A stretch of 64,000 nt of DNA, taken from Platanthera guangdongensis (lineage: Eukaryota; Streptophyta; Magnoliopsida; Asparagales; Orchidaceae). The notes under the pieces are model-generated. The model saw only the letters and a list, made by a program, of their open reading frames with translations. It ran no database searches and had not been told where the DNA came from. How positions within the stretch are numbered: the first letter of the stretch is position 1; every line of letters begins with the position of its first letter. Positions 1-10,628 of this stretch are shown one piece after another. A program made the translations under genes and the position numbers. Where the stretch lies: positions 67,072,757-67,136,756 of the forward strand of contig CM077165.1 in assembly GCA_039583875.1 (NCBI GenBank), in the 5' to 3' direction.

Positions 1-262
1 GCATTTCCATCACACTCACTTAGCTAAGGCCTTAGCTACCTTCGAGTCGCCCATGCACTGGCCCCCTACCGCCGCACACATTAGGCCGAGTTAATTTTTT
101 TATTGTTTTTTTTCTGTTATCGTTTTTTTTCTTCTTCTAACAATAAATGCAGGGTTTCGACCCGGGCCTCCCCGTACTCATCTTTAGGGAAGCTCCTACC
201 CTCCCTTTTTATTTTTGTACTTATTATATTTTATATATTATCTGTTCCACATACTTAGATTG

Positions 263-300
263 CAACATTGGGGACAATGTTGAGTTTAAGTATGGGGGTG
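263..300 (+). promoter_or_regulatory. Hairpin plus internal PPT-like tract
   Basis: An 8-bp stem-loop, CAACATTGGGGACAATGTTG (263-282), is followed at once by TTAAGTATGGGGGTG, nearly the same purine tract that precedes the 3' LTR at 1906. It is conserved in LARD-R (61131-61170). It may prime an extra plus-strand start (a central PPT) or be a relic of a duplicated 3' end. That role is inference. Confidence 0.55.
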
Positions 301-1905
301 TTTTCCAATTCTGCATTTTTTTATTATTATTCTGTACTAATGAAAATACAAAAAAAAATTACAAAACTTAAAACATAAAAAAAAATTTTCCTTCTTGTAT
401 ATAATCAAAAATTATCATAAAACAAAAAAATTCTTATAAAACATCAAAAAATTCAAAATCAAAAAAAAATTTTTACTTTGTAAATATGTTCCAAAAATTA
501 AATCTCTCTTCCCCCCCTCTCTTCTTATTTATAAAAACTCGCATTTTGCCTTCCCGCGACGTTCGACTCATCGAACCAACCATCCAAATAGGTATGTTCA
601 CGGGCCGCCCTCGAGTTTTTTGCTTTGTATATTATTTAAAAAAAAAATTTAAAAAATTTCTCTTTCCCCCTATCTTCCATGTAAATAACACTTCTTTCTC
701 TCCTCTTTCTTGTAAATAATTTATCAAAATACACTAAAAATTAGAAAAACCCAAAAACCCTAAAAAGATAAAAATCTAAAAATCCTAAAAGATAATAATT
801 AAAACACAAAAAATGATAAAAACTCTAAAAATTCCAAAAAAATGTTTTGTTAAATTATGTAACAAAATAATTCGAATATACCATATCTTAACCCTTTTTG
901 CTTACCAAAAATCTACTTTCGAGTTAATTTATATGCGAATTTTAGTTATTTTTTGCTTACTATTCATTTATTAATTAAAGTTCGATAGACTTAAGTGTAT
1001 GGGGTTAAGATTTAAAGAATTTTTTATGTCTTTTCCTTATAATAGGGAACTTGTTTTTCACCATCACTTCTAATTTTATAAATAGAAGCTCGTTTTTTAT
1101 GTTAGAAAATAACATCTATGGATTTCAATTATTTTTACTTCATGCTTTTAGAAACATCGGAACGTTCATTTTAAAAAGGTTGCTCTCAAAACTTTTTTAT
1201 TAAAATCTAGTATTCTTTTTGAAAAACTAAACCCACTTCCATTTTTTCATGTCTTACTTGACATGTTTACCCCTATCCCTTAAAAGATCTTATGTCAATG
1301 GGAATAAGATTTCATTCCGTAAACATAGGCACCCAATATTTAAAAAGATTATATGTACCGAGTAAGAGGATAAAATTCATTACTCCTACACATATACATT
1401 GGGTTATTTATTATTTATGAAGAAAGAAAAAATTATTATGTGTTAGGGAAATAAGATTTCATTTCCCTAATTATCCAAAAAGAAAAAAAATTGGAGGTTC
1501 GAGAAAAAATTGTCTCGCCTCAATATTCAAGCCTTCTTCATAAACCACCAAACTACTAATCTCATTTCAATGATTCTAGACTTAATTTAAATTTTTTTTG
1601 AGAGCATAATTTTTAAATTGCATTATTTCCTTTAACTTCTTTTAAGCTAATGTTTTTTATATAAATCCAATCCATCTTTGTTAAACTAACAAAAATAAAT
1701 TTTTGCTTTCTATTTTATTTTATCTAGAAGTCTTTTTGAAACTCTTCCTCTATTCATAACATTTCATAAATTAGGATTTAATTCTTTAACCCCGGATGTT
1801 TATTTTGATCTTACTTTTAATTAATTCAAGCGATAGCTAAACTTAGGATTTCTTTTATTCCTTATAAGTTCATCTCCAACTTTTGCTCTGGAATAGCAAA
1901 AGCCT

Positions 1906-1920
1906 AAGTATGGGGGTATT
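1906..1920 (+). promoter_or_regulatory. LARD-L polypurine tract
   Basis: AAGTATGGGGGTATT abuts the TG that opens the LTR at 1921. Position and composition fit the plus-strand primer for reverse transcription. The same tract appears reversed at 59511-59525 in LARD-R. Confidence 0.8.
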
Positions 1921-2093
1921 TGATGAATTGTAAATATACCTATTTTTCTGTACATTAATTTAGTTATTTTCATTTATTTTCGTCATTTTTATTTGTTTTT
2001 ATTCAATAAAATGCTCATATTTTTGTAAATATTATACTAACTTACTTTATTTTTATGTTTCAGAAAAAATGAAAAATCTGCCAAAAATTGTCA

Positions 2094-2655
2094 TGTCACG
2101 CCCGTGACATATTGGTCACGCCCGTGACCAGGGCGTGACACGTCAAAAACCGTGAAATCAGCAAAATTTTGAAGAGAAAAGCTTGACACGCCCGGGGTCA
2201 CGCCCGTGTCACCTGACACGGGGCGTGACCCAAGCCCGTGTCCACTCCACTCGACGAATTCAGCTCAACGATCGTCGACCTCCTCGACACGCCCAGAGTC
2301 ATGCCCGTGACCTAGGGCGTGACTCAATCTCAACTCAACGATTTCAACTCGACACTTTCCGCTCGACATTCGTCGAGTGTCGACACCACCTGACACGCCC
2401 AGAGTCACGCCCGTGACCTGGGGCGTGACCTTTCCAGCTGGCCCGACAAGACCTGCCCGAAGACTTTCGGCACAACCCGCGCCCAGATCCACCTGCTTGA
2501 CACGCCCAGCGTCACGCACGTGACCTGGGGCGTGACCACTGTGAGACCGACACGTGTCCAGCCCGAAGTCCACTTTCCCATCAAATCGCTGGCCGCCTTC
2601 ACAAATAGTACTTACACGCCCCCTGTCACGCCCGTGACCAAGGGCGTGTACTTGT
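2094..2655 (+). repeat. Nested palindrome array in LARD LTR U3
   Basis: About six units of roughly 40 bp. Each has an outer pair like CACGCCC...GGGCGTG around an inner perfect palindrome GTCACG-CC-CGTGAC. Between units lie CTCGACGA / TCGTCGAG pairs. The array ends just before the TATA box. The units differ in spacer sequence but keep the complementary arms. The same array is at 58770-59345 in LARD-R. Confidence 0.85.
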
Positions 2656-2667
2656 AAATTTTCTGCC

Positions 2668-2675
2668 TATAAATA
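2668..2675 (+). promoter_or_regulatory. LARD LTR TATA box
   Basis: TATAAATA about 12 bp past the last palindrome and about 150 bp before an AATAAA signal (2826-2831). This is the expected U3/R arrangement of an LTR promoter. Conserved in LARD-R (reverse complement at 58751-58757). Confidence 0.65.
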
Positions 2676-3268
2676 AGCCCCTTGCTGAAAGGATTTCTGT
2701 TCCCTTTTTGGATCCATTTTGTGTAGGGGAGATGCTGTTAGATGTATTTTCAAACCCTTGTAAGGGATTTTCTCCCTCTCTCTCTCTTTCATTTTTGTAT
2801 TAGCTTTGTAATCATTTTTAGACTTAATAAAAATGTAGATTTTTTTTCCCATTTCATGGTTTTGGAATGCATCTATGCTCCCCTCTCTTATACAATCTTA
2901 TTTCTTCCTTTGTTCTCTCTTTATTTTTCTTCTTTTAAATGGGTGTGTGAGTGTATGAGTGTAAGTTTTACTTTGTTGTTTTCTTTATTTTACTTAGTTT
3001 CGTTTAGATTAAGTTTTCATAGCTTTTTATTTGCATTCCTATAAACCCGTAAAAACGTTTTTAAAAGTGTTTTTCATTTTTCTTCAAGCTAGATTTTCAA
3101 TTTTATGTTGCAAAACTTTTCATCCTTTTTAGTTTATTTACACTTTTTAAGCATTTTTACGGAGTTATAAGAATGAAAACATAATCGTTTTAATTTTTCA
3201 AGCATTTTCGTTTCTGATTTTATTTCCAAAACTTTTTGCTCTTTTAATTTTTTTCGTTCTCTTTTTAT

Positions 3269-3779
3269 GCATTTCTACCGCATTCTAGCAGTAGAAATGT
3301 GTTCGTTTTAATTTTTCGGGCATTTTCATTTTGCATTTATTTGCAAACCTTTTGGCCCGGTTTATTTTTATTTCAGCTTTTTACGCATTTCTACCGCATT
3401 CTAGCGGTAGAAATGCAGTTATTTTAATTTTTCGTCAACTTAGTTTTTCTTAATTTTTTCGCTCATGTGTGTGTGCGCATTTATTTCCGCCTACTCGTTA
3501 AGAGTTAAATGACGCATTGCTTTTATTTCATTTCAGTAGAGTGCGTGTGTTTTCATTTATGTCGTGTGCGTGTGTTTTACTTTCCTGTAAAGTGAGTGTG
3601 TTTACTTTATGTCGAGAGAGTGTGTGCGTGAGTTTTACTTTCTGTAGAGTGTGTGCGTGTGTTGCATTTATTTAGTCCTACTCGTTTGAGTAGGACCCGC
3701 TTTCTTTCTCCCGCCCACACATTTGCGCCGGGACTCGCAATTTACAACTTTCTTCAGTCCTACTCGTTTGAGTAGGACT
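3269..3779 (+). repeat. Hairpin series downstream of the LARD TATA box
   Basis: Two copies of a stem with arms GCATTTCTACCGC / GCGGTAGAAATGC (3269-3300 with mismatches, 3385-3416 perfect), then two of GTCCTACTC / GAGTAGGAC around GTTT (3675-3696, 3756-3779). Spacers between them are low-complexity T-rich. The matching hairpins in LARD-R are at 57577-57733 and 57996-58143. Confidence 0.8.
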
Positions 3780-4751
3780 TGTAATTTTCTGCTTTATTTT
3801 CCTGCTTTCATTTACTGCTTTCTTTATCGCTTTATTTTCTGCTTTTCACCGCAAGCCGTCCCCATTCCGATGAGTGGCTAACCGTGCTTAGCCCTCGGTA
3901 TCGAAGAGCATTGGGACAGATAAAATAGCTTAAAATAATTAAAGGTCGTATTTTTCTAATTAATTAAAAGTACTTAAGGTTTGCCCGGGGTTAACGACGC
4001 GTAGGACCACATATTGATGTGTGGGCCCTATTTCCGTTTTCCATACGCTCGCCGAGAGGCCGTGCGTATGGACAGATCACCCCTTGGCAAAGAGAGTTCC
4101 GCACTAACCCTCGAGAGAGGAGGCGTGCCAACTCTACCGGATTGGGTTCCCCACCCAATAGCGGGGTTCTTAGCGTAATGCGGGCGTTAAGAGGAATCCT
4201 TCGTCGGACGAGAGCCCGGTCGAATAGTCTTAGCGTTCAGGTGAGCGATAGCCCTATAGCTAGGTGAGCTCATTTTAGTGGAACCTCCACGGCCAAGTCT
4301 CCGCCTTAATTAATTAGAAATTTAGGACCTCTTTTTATTTAAAGTTTATTTTAGTTCAATTGTTTTTTCGGTGCCATCGAGCTAAGCTCTTCATCGGAAC
4401 CACCTTCAAACTTTCTTTTTATGCTTTCTTTTTATGTTTTCTGCCTTTCTTTTATATATATAAATACCCGACAAGTATTATCGGTAAAATAATAGTCCCC
4501 TACAGGGAAGAGTAGAAATAATCGAACCAACCCTGAGAACAATACGACCTCGATATTCCACCCGGAATATCCTGTACTACTCACGATAGGTGCACTTGCC
4601 TCCTTTCGTTAAAACTCGATATAAACCGTTTTATATCCAAATAAATAAATACGCGCGCCCCGTTTTCTAAATAAAATCATTCCGCCTTTTTCTCAAATAA
4701 AACCGCCGGGTCGCCGCGTGACCGAAAATAATTTTGGAGTTTTAACCATCA

Positions 4752-5328
4752 ATCCCCAACATTGGTAGTGGAGGAGGAAGAACAAGTACCTGATAACATG
4801 ATTCCTACTCCACCCCCAGTGAGATTCCTGCTAGCATGAGTGCAGGAATTGAGGGGGAGATGGTTGCTCTATCAGATTCAGTTCCAGTGGTTCCAAATTC
4901 AGTTCATGATTCAGTGGCCCCAGATACAGTTCTTACCGACTAATAGCCAGTTGATCTCCTAACAGAGGTTGCTGTTATTAGTACTACTGCTATGGCTGAT
5001 GTTCTGTCAGTTGAGGATGCAGAAGTGACTCCATAGGATGAGGATCCAGCTCGTTCTGAGCATGAGGAGGATGCTGAGAAATTTGATCTTAAGGATGCTA
5101 TTGATGATGATCTGACAGTTGCTGATTATAAGATAGAGAGTGCTGCTGATGAGAATATGATTGATGCTGCTAAGTCTGCTGCGCTATTATTATTTCTGCC
5201 TTTGAGGATCCAGTGCTGTGTGTGGATTAGATATCCCCTCTCCCAGATGCTAATCCTGTTTCATCTTATATGAGGGAGGATACTACATCTATGATCTCTG
5301 TTTCAACTGAGGTCGCCCGATTCATCCC
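4752..5328 (+). pseudogene. Degenerate coding fragment, part 1
   Basis: Begins at the LARD-L LTR edge. Reading frames with proline-rich then acidic composition (from about 4752 to 5200) are broken by a 1-nt frameshift near 4830 and several stops. It is interrupted by Copia-1 at 5329 and resumes at 10629. The tract resembles the proline- or acid-rich tails of extra ORFs in plant retroelements, but I do not recognise a family. Function unknown. Confidence 0.45.
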
Positions 5329-5749
5329 TGTTGAGACCAGAACGGTCTGGCGGGTTAAGACTGGACGGTCTGGCAGTCTGGCGGTCTGGCAGTCTGGCAA
5401 GTTGAGATCTGGCGAATTGAGGTCTGACAAGTTGAGATCTGGCGAATTGAGGTCTGACGAGTTGAGATCTGGCGGTTTGGTGGTCTGGCAGTCTGGCGGC
5501 TTGTCCATGGCGGCTTGGGGATATTGGTCGCTTGTTCTCTACATTATAGTGGTTGTGCGGTTAGGCTAACCATGCGGCTTGTATAGTTTGTGTTCATGTC
5601 ATTATTAGTCCCATATTGCTTATTTGTAATCTCTCTTCTCCCCTTAATTCTATAAAAGGGAGGCCATACATTTGTAATAGATACCTTTTTTTGGATAATA
5701 AATTTTTTTTTACTTTAATTTTTTCGGTCTCTTATTTTCTGTTCGCACA
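5329..5749 (+). repeat. Copia-1 5' LTR
   Basis: TGTTGAGACC...CGCACA. The U3 holds short direct repeats based on TCTGGCGGTCTGGCAG and GTTGAGATCTGGCGAATTGAG. A palindrome GGTTAG-G-CTAACC (within 5556-5572) and a TATA box TATAAAAG at 5651-5658 follow. Confidence 0.92.
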
Positions 5750-5761
5750 TGGTATCAGAGC
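5750..5761 (+). promoter_or_regulatory. Copia-1 primer-binding site (tRNA-iMet)
   Basis: TGGTATCAGAGC directly after the LTR end CA. It is complementary to the 3' end of initiator methionine tRNA, the usual primer of plant copia elements. Confidence 0.92.
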
Positions 5762-6152
5762 ACTCGATCTTTTCCTCCTGATTTTTTGGAGACCACTCTA
5801 TCCGCACGACCTGTCCGCGTGACTTGTCCCTCTTCTCACGACCTGTTCTTGTGATTTAATCCTTCTCTTATCGCGCCCTATCCTCGCAGCATATTCCTCT
5901 TCTCGCAACATGTTCTCGCGATCTGTTTCTTCTCTTCTCGTGCACTGTTCGCGCGGTTTCTCCATCCTTTGTGTGGGCGACCTCTCTACCACTCCTTTCT
6001 AGCCGCTCCCCCTCTCTAGTCGCCGCGACCTGTTAATAAGTCGCCTCCACCTGTTCTCCTTTGTGTCACCTCCTTTTCTAGCCGCTCTTGCTTGTTAGTC
6101 TCCGCGACCTCCTCTTTAGCCGTGCGACTTGTTCTTCTTTCTGCTCTCTTCT
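5762..6152 (+). other. Copia-1 leader
   Basis: Pyrimidine-rich untranslated stretch between PBS and gag, with repeated CGCGACCTGTT/CTTCTCTTCTCG phrases. No frame resembles a protein. Copia-3 has a similar leader after its PBS (54698-55434). Confidence 0.6.
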
Positions 6153-7060
6153 ATGACAACCTCTGATATCTATACCTCCACTACTCCCGCTGCCGCCCCT
6201 CCTCCCACTTCTACTCCTTCGGGAAACCTTGGCACCGTTTCCAAACTCGTCGGTCCCAACTACCCGGATTGGAGTGTCTCCTCCACCTTCCTTCTCCGCT
6301 CTCAATGCAAACGCCATCATCTCACTGATGACCCTCCTCCACAAGATTCCCCTCTTTTTGATGATTGGGATGCCAATGATGCCCTTGTCCGCAGATGGCT
6401 GGATAACAGTCTTTCTAATTAATGCCTACACGTCATCCGTCATGATGAGATGGTCAAGGCTACGTGGCTTCATCTTGCCGCTCTCTACTCAAAGGGGTCT
6501 CAGATGTCTCACATCTATACTTTTTATACAGACCTCTTTGCCCGTCCCTCCATGTCTCCTGCTGCTATATACCAACAAGTTTAGGCTCTTGGAGCCGAAA
6601 TTCTCCAGAATCGCCCCTTCTCTGCGGATCTGGCCGAGCAACACAAACACTTCCAGGAGCTGCTGGTTGTGTGCTACCTTCCCCGACTTCCTGAGTCTTA
6701 TGATATGATCCGTCAACAAATTCTTGGCGAGGCGGACTCTCCCACCTTAGATGCAACTATTGCCCTCATAGCCGCTGTCACCTCTCTACTACAACATCCA
6801 CTGTTGTCTTCCCCCCTCTACCAGACAACTATGCTCACTCCACTCAACGGACTGGATCTAGTGGCCACAACCATCACTCAGGCAAATGCGGTGCTGCCCG
6901 CTTTCTCTGCTCTCATTGCGGCCGCACCAGCCATACGGTTTATTACTGCTGGAAGAAACATCCTCATCTTCGACCAACAGGTGACGCTTCAACCTCCTCT
7001 TAGAAGCCGTCCGCTTCGAGGGTCACGTTTTCAGGTAGTGCTCATGTCACTACTCAAGGT
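6153..7060 (+). pseudogene. Copia-1 gag remnant
   Basis: The ATG at 6153 opens a frame beginning MTTSDIYTSTT with a typical copia Gag start (VGPNYPDWSVSSTFLLRS, near residue 37). A stop at 6420 and another near 6580 break it; the same frame continues with a Gag-like alpha-helical stretch (WLHLAALYSKGSQMSHIYTL). A zinc knuckle CSHCGRTSHTVYYC (C-x2-C-x4-H-x4-C) lies near 6906-6950 in a shifted frame. Gag would form the virus-like particle and bind RNA. This copy cannot make an intact product. Confidence 0.85.
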
Positions 7061-7340
7061 AAATGGTTGATTGACTCTGGTGCTACCAATCACATGACTG
7101 GAAATCCTCAATGTTTTCCTATCCTAGAAAAACATGATCGGTTGCCCCCTGTCTTTATTGTAGATGGCTCTGCCTCATCGGTTAATGAGACGGGAGTGGT
7201 TCAAGTTACTTCGTCTCTTCGCTTGGAGGATACCCTCTACGTGCCCACATTCCCTTGCAATTTACAATCTGTCACTTCTCTGTACAAGCAACTACAGTGT
7301 TCTATCATATTCACTCATACCTCTTGTTCTTTTTAGGATC
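7061..7340 (+). pseudogene. Copia-1 protease domain remnant
   Basis: WLIDSGATNHMTG (about 7064-7104) is the aspartic protease active-site motif of copia polyproteins, with the catalytic Asp in DSG. It is followed by a beta-rich stretch ending with LYVPTFPCNLQSV, usual before the GAG-pre-integrase domain. A TGA stop sits just before WLIDSG and a TAG ends the frame at 7336. The enzyme would cut Gag-Pol. Confidence 0.85.
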
Positions 7341-8110
7341 CGGGCTCCCAACGGACGATTGCTACAGGGACTGAGAGCGACGGCCTCTACTTCCTCGACA
7401 ACATTTCCGCTTTGTCTGCTTACTCCTCTACTGATCTTCTCCAATGGCATCTTCGTCTTGCTCACGCTCCTCCATGACTTCTTCGTCAGCTTATGCCTCA
7501 CCTTCCTCAGCAGAGTCCTCCTCTCAACTGTGATGCATGTCAGCTTGGCAAGTAACACCGCTCCTCCATCTCACCTAAGGAAGGTCGTGCATCTTCCCGA
7601 CCATTTGATATGGTTCACTCCGATGTTTGGGGACACGCTCCTACCCTCACCATAGGTCAGGGTAGTTCTTATTTTTTAACTTTTATTAACGATTTCTCAC
7701 GTTGTACTTGGGTGTATCTCTTACGAGATCGCTCTGAATTATTTCATGTATGGACATCCATTTATTATATGACTAAGAATCAATTTGATGTTTTTATTAA
7801 AATCTTTCGCTCTGATAATGCAAAGGAATATCTTAGTCATGAGTTTTCCTCCTTTTGTATGCAAAATGGTATTATTCGTCAAACTAGCTGTGTCTATACC
7901 TCACAGCAAAATGGCGTGGCCGAACGCAAAAACCGTCATCTTCTTGATGTCGCGCGCACTCTGCTAACTCAAATGCAGGTTCCTCGCTCCTATTAGGGCT
8001 ATGCAGTTCTCATCTCCTGCTATCTTATCAATATCATTCCCTCCACCATTCTCCATGACAAAACGCATTCTCCATTCTCTATCTAAGGAAGGATCCGTTT
8101 CCTCTCCCTC
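7341..8110 (+). pseudogene. Copia-1 GAG-pre-integrase and integrase remnant
   Basis: LLQWHLRLAH (about 7436) marks the zinc-binding pre-integrase region. The catalytic core follows: HSDVWG, FINDFSRCTWVYLLR, RSDNAKEY and QQNGVAERKNRHLL (7610-7996), so all three DDE positions are readable. Frameshifts in 7340-7610 and a stop at 7996 break the frame. Integrase would insert the cDNA into the genome. Confidence 0.85.
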
Positions 8111-9470
8111 TCCGTGTCTTTGGGTACACAGCCTTTATGCACTCTCCTTCTGCCACCCGTGACAAACTCACACCACGGGCCACCAAGTGTGTCTTTCTAT
8201 GATACTCTACCACTCAAAAAGGCTATTATTGCTTTGACCAGGTTGCCTACAAGCACTTTGTCTCTGCGGACATCACCTTCTTTGAAAATGCGTCCTATTT
8301 CTCTCTTGACTCCTCTTCCTCTCCTGATATTCCTCCTTATCCTACCACCCCTTCTGTTCCCTCTACACCTACCGCGACTCCACCACCTCCTTCATCTCCA
8401 CCATCTCCTCCACAGTGTCCCCCTACTGATATATCTCCCTCTTCTCCGCGGTTGTCTCTCTCTACTCCCGGGCCAGCTCTCTCCGCCACGGACACCCCGA
8501 AAACTGAGGAACTCGCCGACCTGGATATTCCCATTGCTCTTCGCAAAGGGGTACAGACGTGTACTCATCACCTGCTAGCTGTTGTTGTTTCATATGATGG
8601 TCTAACTCCTTCTCGCATGACATTTGACTTGGCTATCTCTGCCACTACCACTCCTCGCACCTACCAGGAAGCTCTTACTATTCCTCATTGGAAGACCGCC
8701 ATGGATGAGGAAATTGCTACCCTCACTGAAAGGGTCACATAGACCCTTGTTCCCCCCCTTTGGGCACTGATGGGGTTGGGTGTCGATGGGTATTCGTTGT
8801 GAAGTTACGTCCAGATGGCAATGTGGATCGATACAAGGCCCGCTTAGTCGGCAAAGGCTTCACTCAAACTTATTGGGTTGATTACTTTGACACCTTCTCT
8901 ACAGTTGCTCGTCTCAGCACCATTCAGGTTCTTCTCTCTATGGCTGTCAATAGGGATTGGACCATTTCCCAGCGAGATGTCAAGAATGCCTTCCTCTATG
9001 TTGATCTTCAGGAGGACGTATACATGGAGCAACCTCCTGGGTATGTTGCTCAGGGGGAGGCATGAGTATGCCATCTGAAGAAGGCCATCTATGGCCTAAA
9101 ACAAAGCCCTCAGTCTTGGTTTGACAAGTTCAGCGACATTATTACGGCCATTGGTTTTGCAAGTTCAACGACATTGTTTCGACCATTGGTTTTACAAGAA
9201 GTTCAGCCGATCACTCCTTATTCATTCACAAAACCTCCTCTGGTATGGTGGTTCTTGTTGTATATGTGGATGATATTCTTCTAACTGGCGATGACCAGGC
9301 TGGGGTAGCTTTGGCAAAGAAACATCTCCGGTAACACCTGGTCACTAATGATTTAGGCTCCCCCAAATACTTTCTGCGGATTGAAATCTCTCGGAATCCC
9401 AACTCTTTAGTTCTCTCCCAACGGAAGTATGCTCTTGATTTTCTAAAAGAGGCACGATTGACTGGTGCTT
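8111..9470 (+). pseudogene. Copia-1 reverse transcriptase remnant
   Basis: A serine/proline-rich linker (8111-8560) leads into copia RT (RVT_2): [51 protein letters not shown] and KKAIYGLKQSPQSWF (8740-9130). The catalytic YVDD is at about 9256-9270. There is a TAG at 8740, a stop at 9063, a near-duplicate of about 45 bp around 9125-9195 (GACAAGTTCAGCGACATTAT and CAAGTTCAACGACATTGTTT), and later frameshifts. Confidence 0.87.
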
Positions 9471-10200
9471 AACCTGCCAGATGTCCCATGGCTATTGGAG
9501 AAGACAAAACCTGGATAGATAACTCGCATCCTCTATCCGATTCTTTGAGGTACTGGCGTCTGGTGGGCAAACTCATTTATCTGACAGTGACCAGACCCGA
9601 CATCTCCTATGTTGTAGGAAAGGTTAGCCAATTCATGCAAACTCCTAGGCAGTGTCATCTACAGTCTGCCCTGAGGATATTAGAGTATGTTAAAGCAGCT
9701 CCAGGGAAAGAATTGCTTTTTTAGAATAATGGTCACTTGAGGGTTGAAGCGTACTCATATTTGAGCTATGCTGATGATAAAGGAGACCGCAAGTCAACAT
9801 CAGGTTTTTGCACATTTGTTGGAGGAAATCTTGTGAGCTGGAAGAGCAAGAAATAGTATGTTGTCTCCAGGTCTAGTGTAGAAGCGGAATATCATAGTAT
9901 GCCATCGATCACATGTGAGTTAAATTGGTTACGAGCTCTCATGCTTGACCTAGGAGATGTCTACAACTGTCCTCTTCTTATGTTTTGCAACAACACGGAT
10001 GCTATATACATTTCCAAAAATCCGGTCTTTCATGAGAGAACAAAACACATAAAGGTCGACTGTCACTTTATTCAAGAAGAGATTTTGAAGAAATAGATTT
10101 GTACTCTGTTCATCACTTCTGACAACGAGTTGGCAGATGTCTTCACCAAGCCAGTGTCCGCTTCTTTGTTTCACATTTGCGACAAGTTGTGCATGGATGT
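9471..10200 (+). pseudogene. Copia-1 RT end and RNase H remnant
   Basis: [22 protein letters not shown] (about 9570-9640) is the RT/RNase H connection. RNase H motifs follow: DDKGDRKSTSGFCTFVGGNLVSWKSKK, SSVEAEYHSM and FHERTKHIKVDCHFIQE, ending ADVFTKP near 10150. Stops at 9722, 9856 and 10094 interrupt it. RNase H would remove the RNA strand during cDNA synthesis. Confidence 0.87.
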
Positions 10201-10213
10201 TATTTATGCTCCA

Positions 10214-10226
10214 GCTTGTGGGGGAG
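10214..10226 (+). promoter_or_regulatory. Copia-1 polypurine tract
   Basis: GCTTGTGGGGGAG ends immediately before the TG of the 3' LTR, as expected for a copia PPT. Confidence 0.8.
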
Positions 10227-10628
10227 TGTTGAGATCGGGACGGTCTGGCGGGTTGAGACCAGGAGGTCTGGCGGTGTGGCAGTCCGGCGGTCTGGCAAGT
10301 TGAGATCTGGCGAACTGAGGTCTGGCAAGTTGAGATCTGGCGGTCTGGCGGTCTGGCAGTCTGGCGTCTTGTCTATGGCAGCTTGGGGATATTGGTCGCT
10401 TGTTCTCTAAATTGTAGTGGTCGTGCGGTTAGGCTATCCGTGCGGCTTATGCGGCTTGTAAAGTTTGTGTGCAAGTAATTATTAGTCCCATATTGCTTAT
10501 TTGTAATCTCTCATCTCCCCTCCATTCTATAGAAGGGAGGTCATACATTTGTAATAGATACCTTTTTTTGGATAATAAAAATTTTTTGTTACTCTAATTT
10601 TTTTGGTCTCTTATTTTCTGTTCGCACA
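10227..10628 (+). repeat. Copia-1 3' LTR
   Basis: TGTTGAGATC...CGCACA, aligned along its length with 5329-5749 but with many substitutions and fewer short repeats. The TATA box is changed to TATAGAAG (10528-10535), so this LTR promoter is probably dead. Confidence 0.92.

Larger units (their letters stand above)
1..1920 (+). other. LARD-L internal domain, non-coding
   Basis: AT-rich sequence with many A and T runs and no frame resembling a retrotransposon protein. It matches the reverse complement of 59511-61445 at nearly the same length, so it is a conserved but non-coding interior. Notable parts are a perfect 18-bp palindrome at 21-38, a hairpin next to a PPT-like tract at 263-300, and the terminal PPT at 1906-1920. 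Confidence 0.8.
1..4751 (+). mobile_element. LARD-L: large non-autonomous LTR element, 3' part
   Basis: Its sequence is the reverse complement of 56572 to about 61445, so the two are copies of one family. The part present is the 3' end of the internal domain, a polypurine tract (PPT) and a full 3' LTR. The 5' LTR lies left of the window. No gag or pol can be read. The tRNA-Asp PBS of the family is seen in the right-hand copy, which points to an Athila/Tat-type gypsy relative. The LTR ends TG...CA and is followed by ATCCC; the matching TSD is outside the window. Calling it a LARD is inference from the long LTR and empty interior. Confidence 0.85.
1921..4751 (+). repeat. LARD-L 3' LTR (2831 bp)
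   Basis: Starts TGATGAATTG after the PPT and ends CCATCA. Both ends match the two LTRs of LARD-R (56572-59510 and from 62116). Order within the LTR: palindrome array (2094-2655), TATA box (2668), poly(A) signal AATAAA (2826-2831), then a long downstream part with perfect hairpins (3269-3779). It is visibly more diverged from the LARD-R LTRs than those are from each other, so it is an older insertion. Confidence 0.85.
5329..10628 (+). mobile_element. Copia-1: full-length, defective Ty1/copia element
   Basis: Two LTRs of 421 and 402 bp, a tRNA-iMet PBS, then gag, protease, integrase, RT and RNase H in copia order, then a PPT. Flanks are ATCCC on the left and ATCCG on the right, a TSD with one change. 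All coding parts carry stops or frameshifts, so it cannot move on its own. Short LTRs and the KKAIYGLKQSPQSWF-type RT suggest a non-Sirevirus copia lineage; the exact lineage is uncertain. Confidence 0.93.

Noticed and set aside
2183..2602. Arg/His-rich frames on both strands of the LARD array
   Set aside because: Produced by GC-rich palindromes read in any frame; they end at array edges.
5329..10628. Active Copia-1
   Set aside because: Stops in every domain, diverged LTRs and a lost TATA in the 3' LTR.
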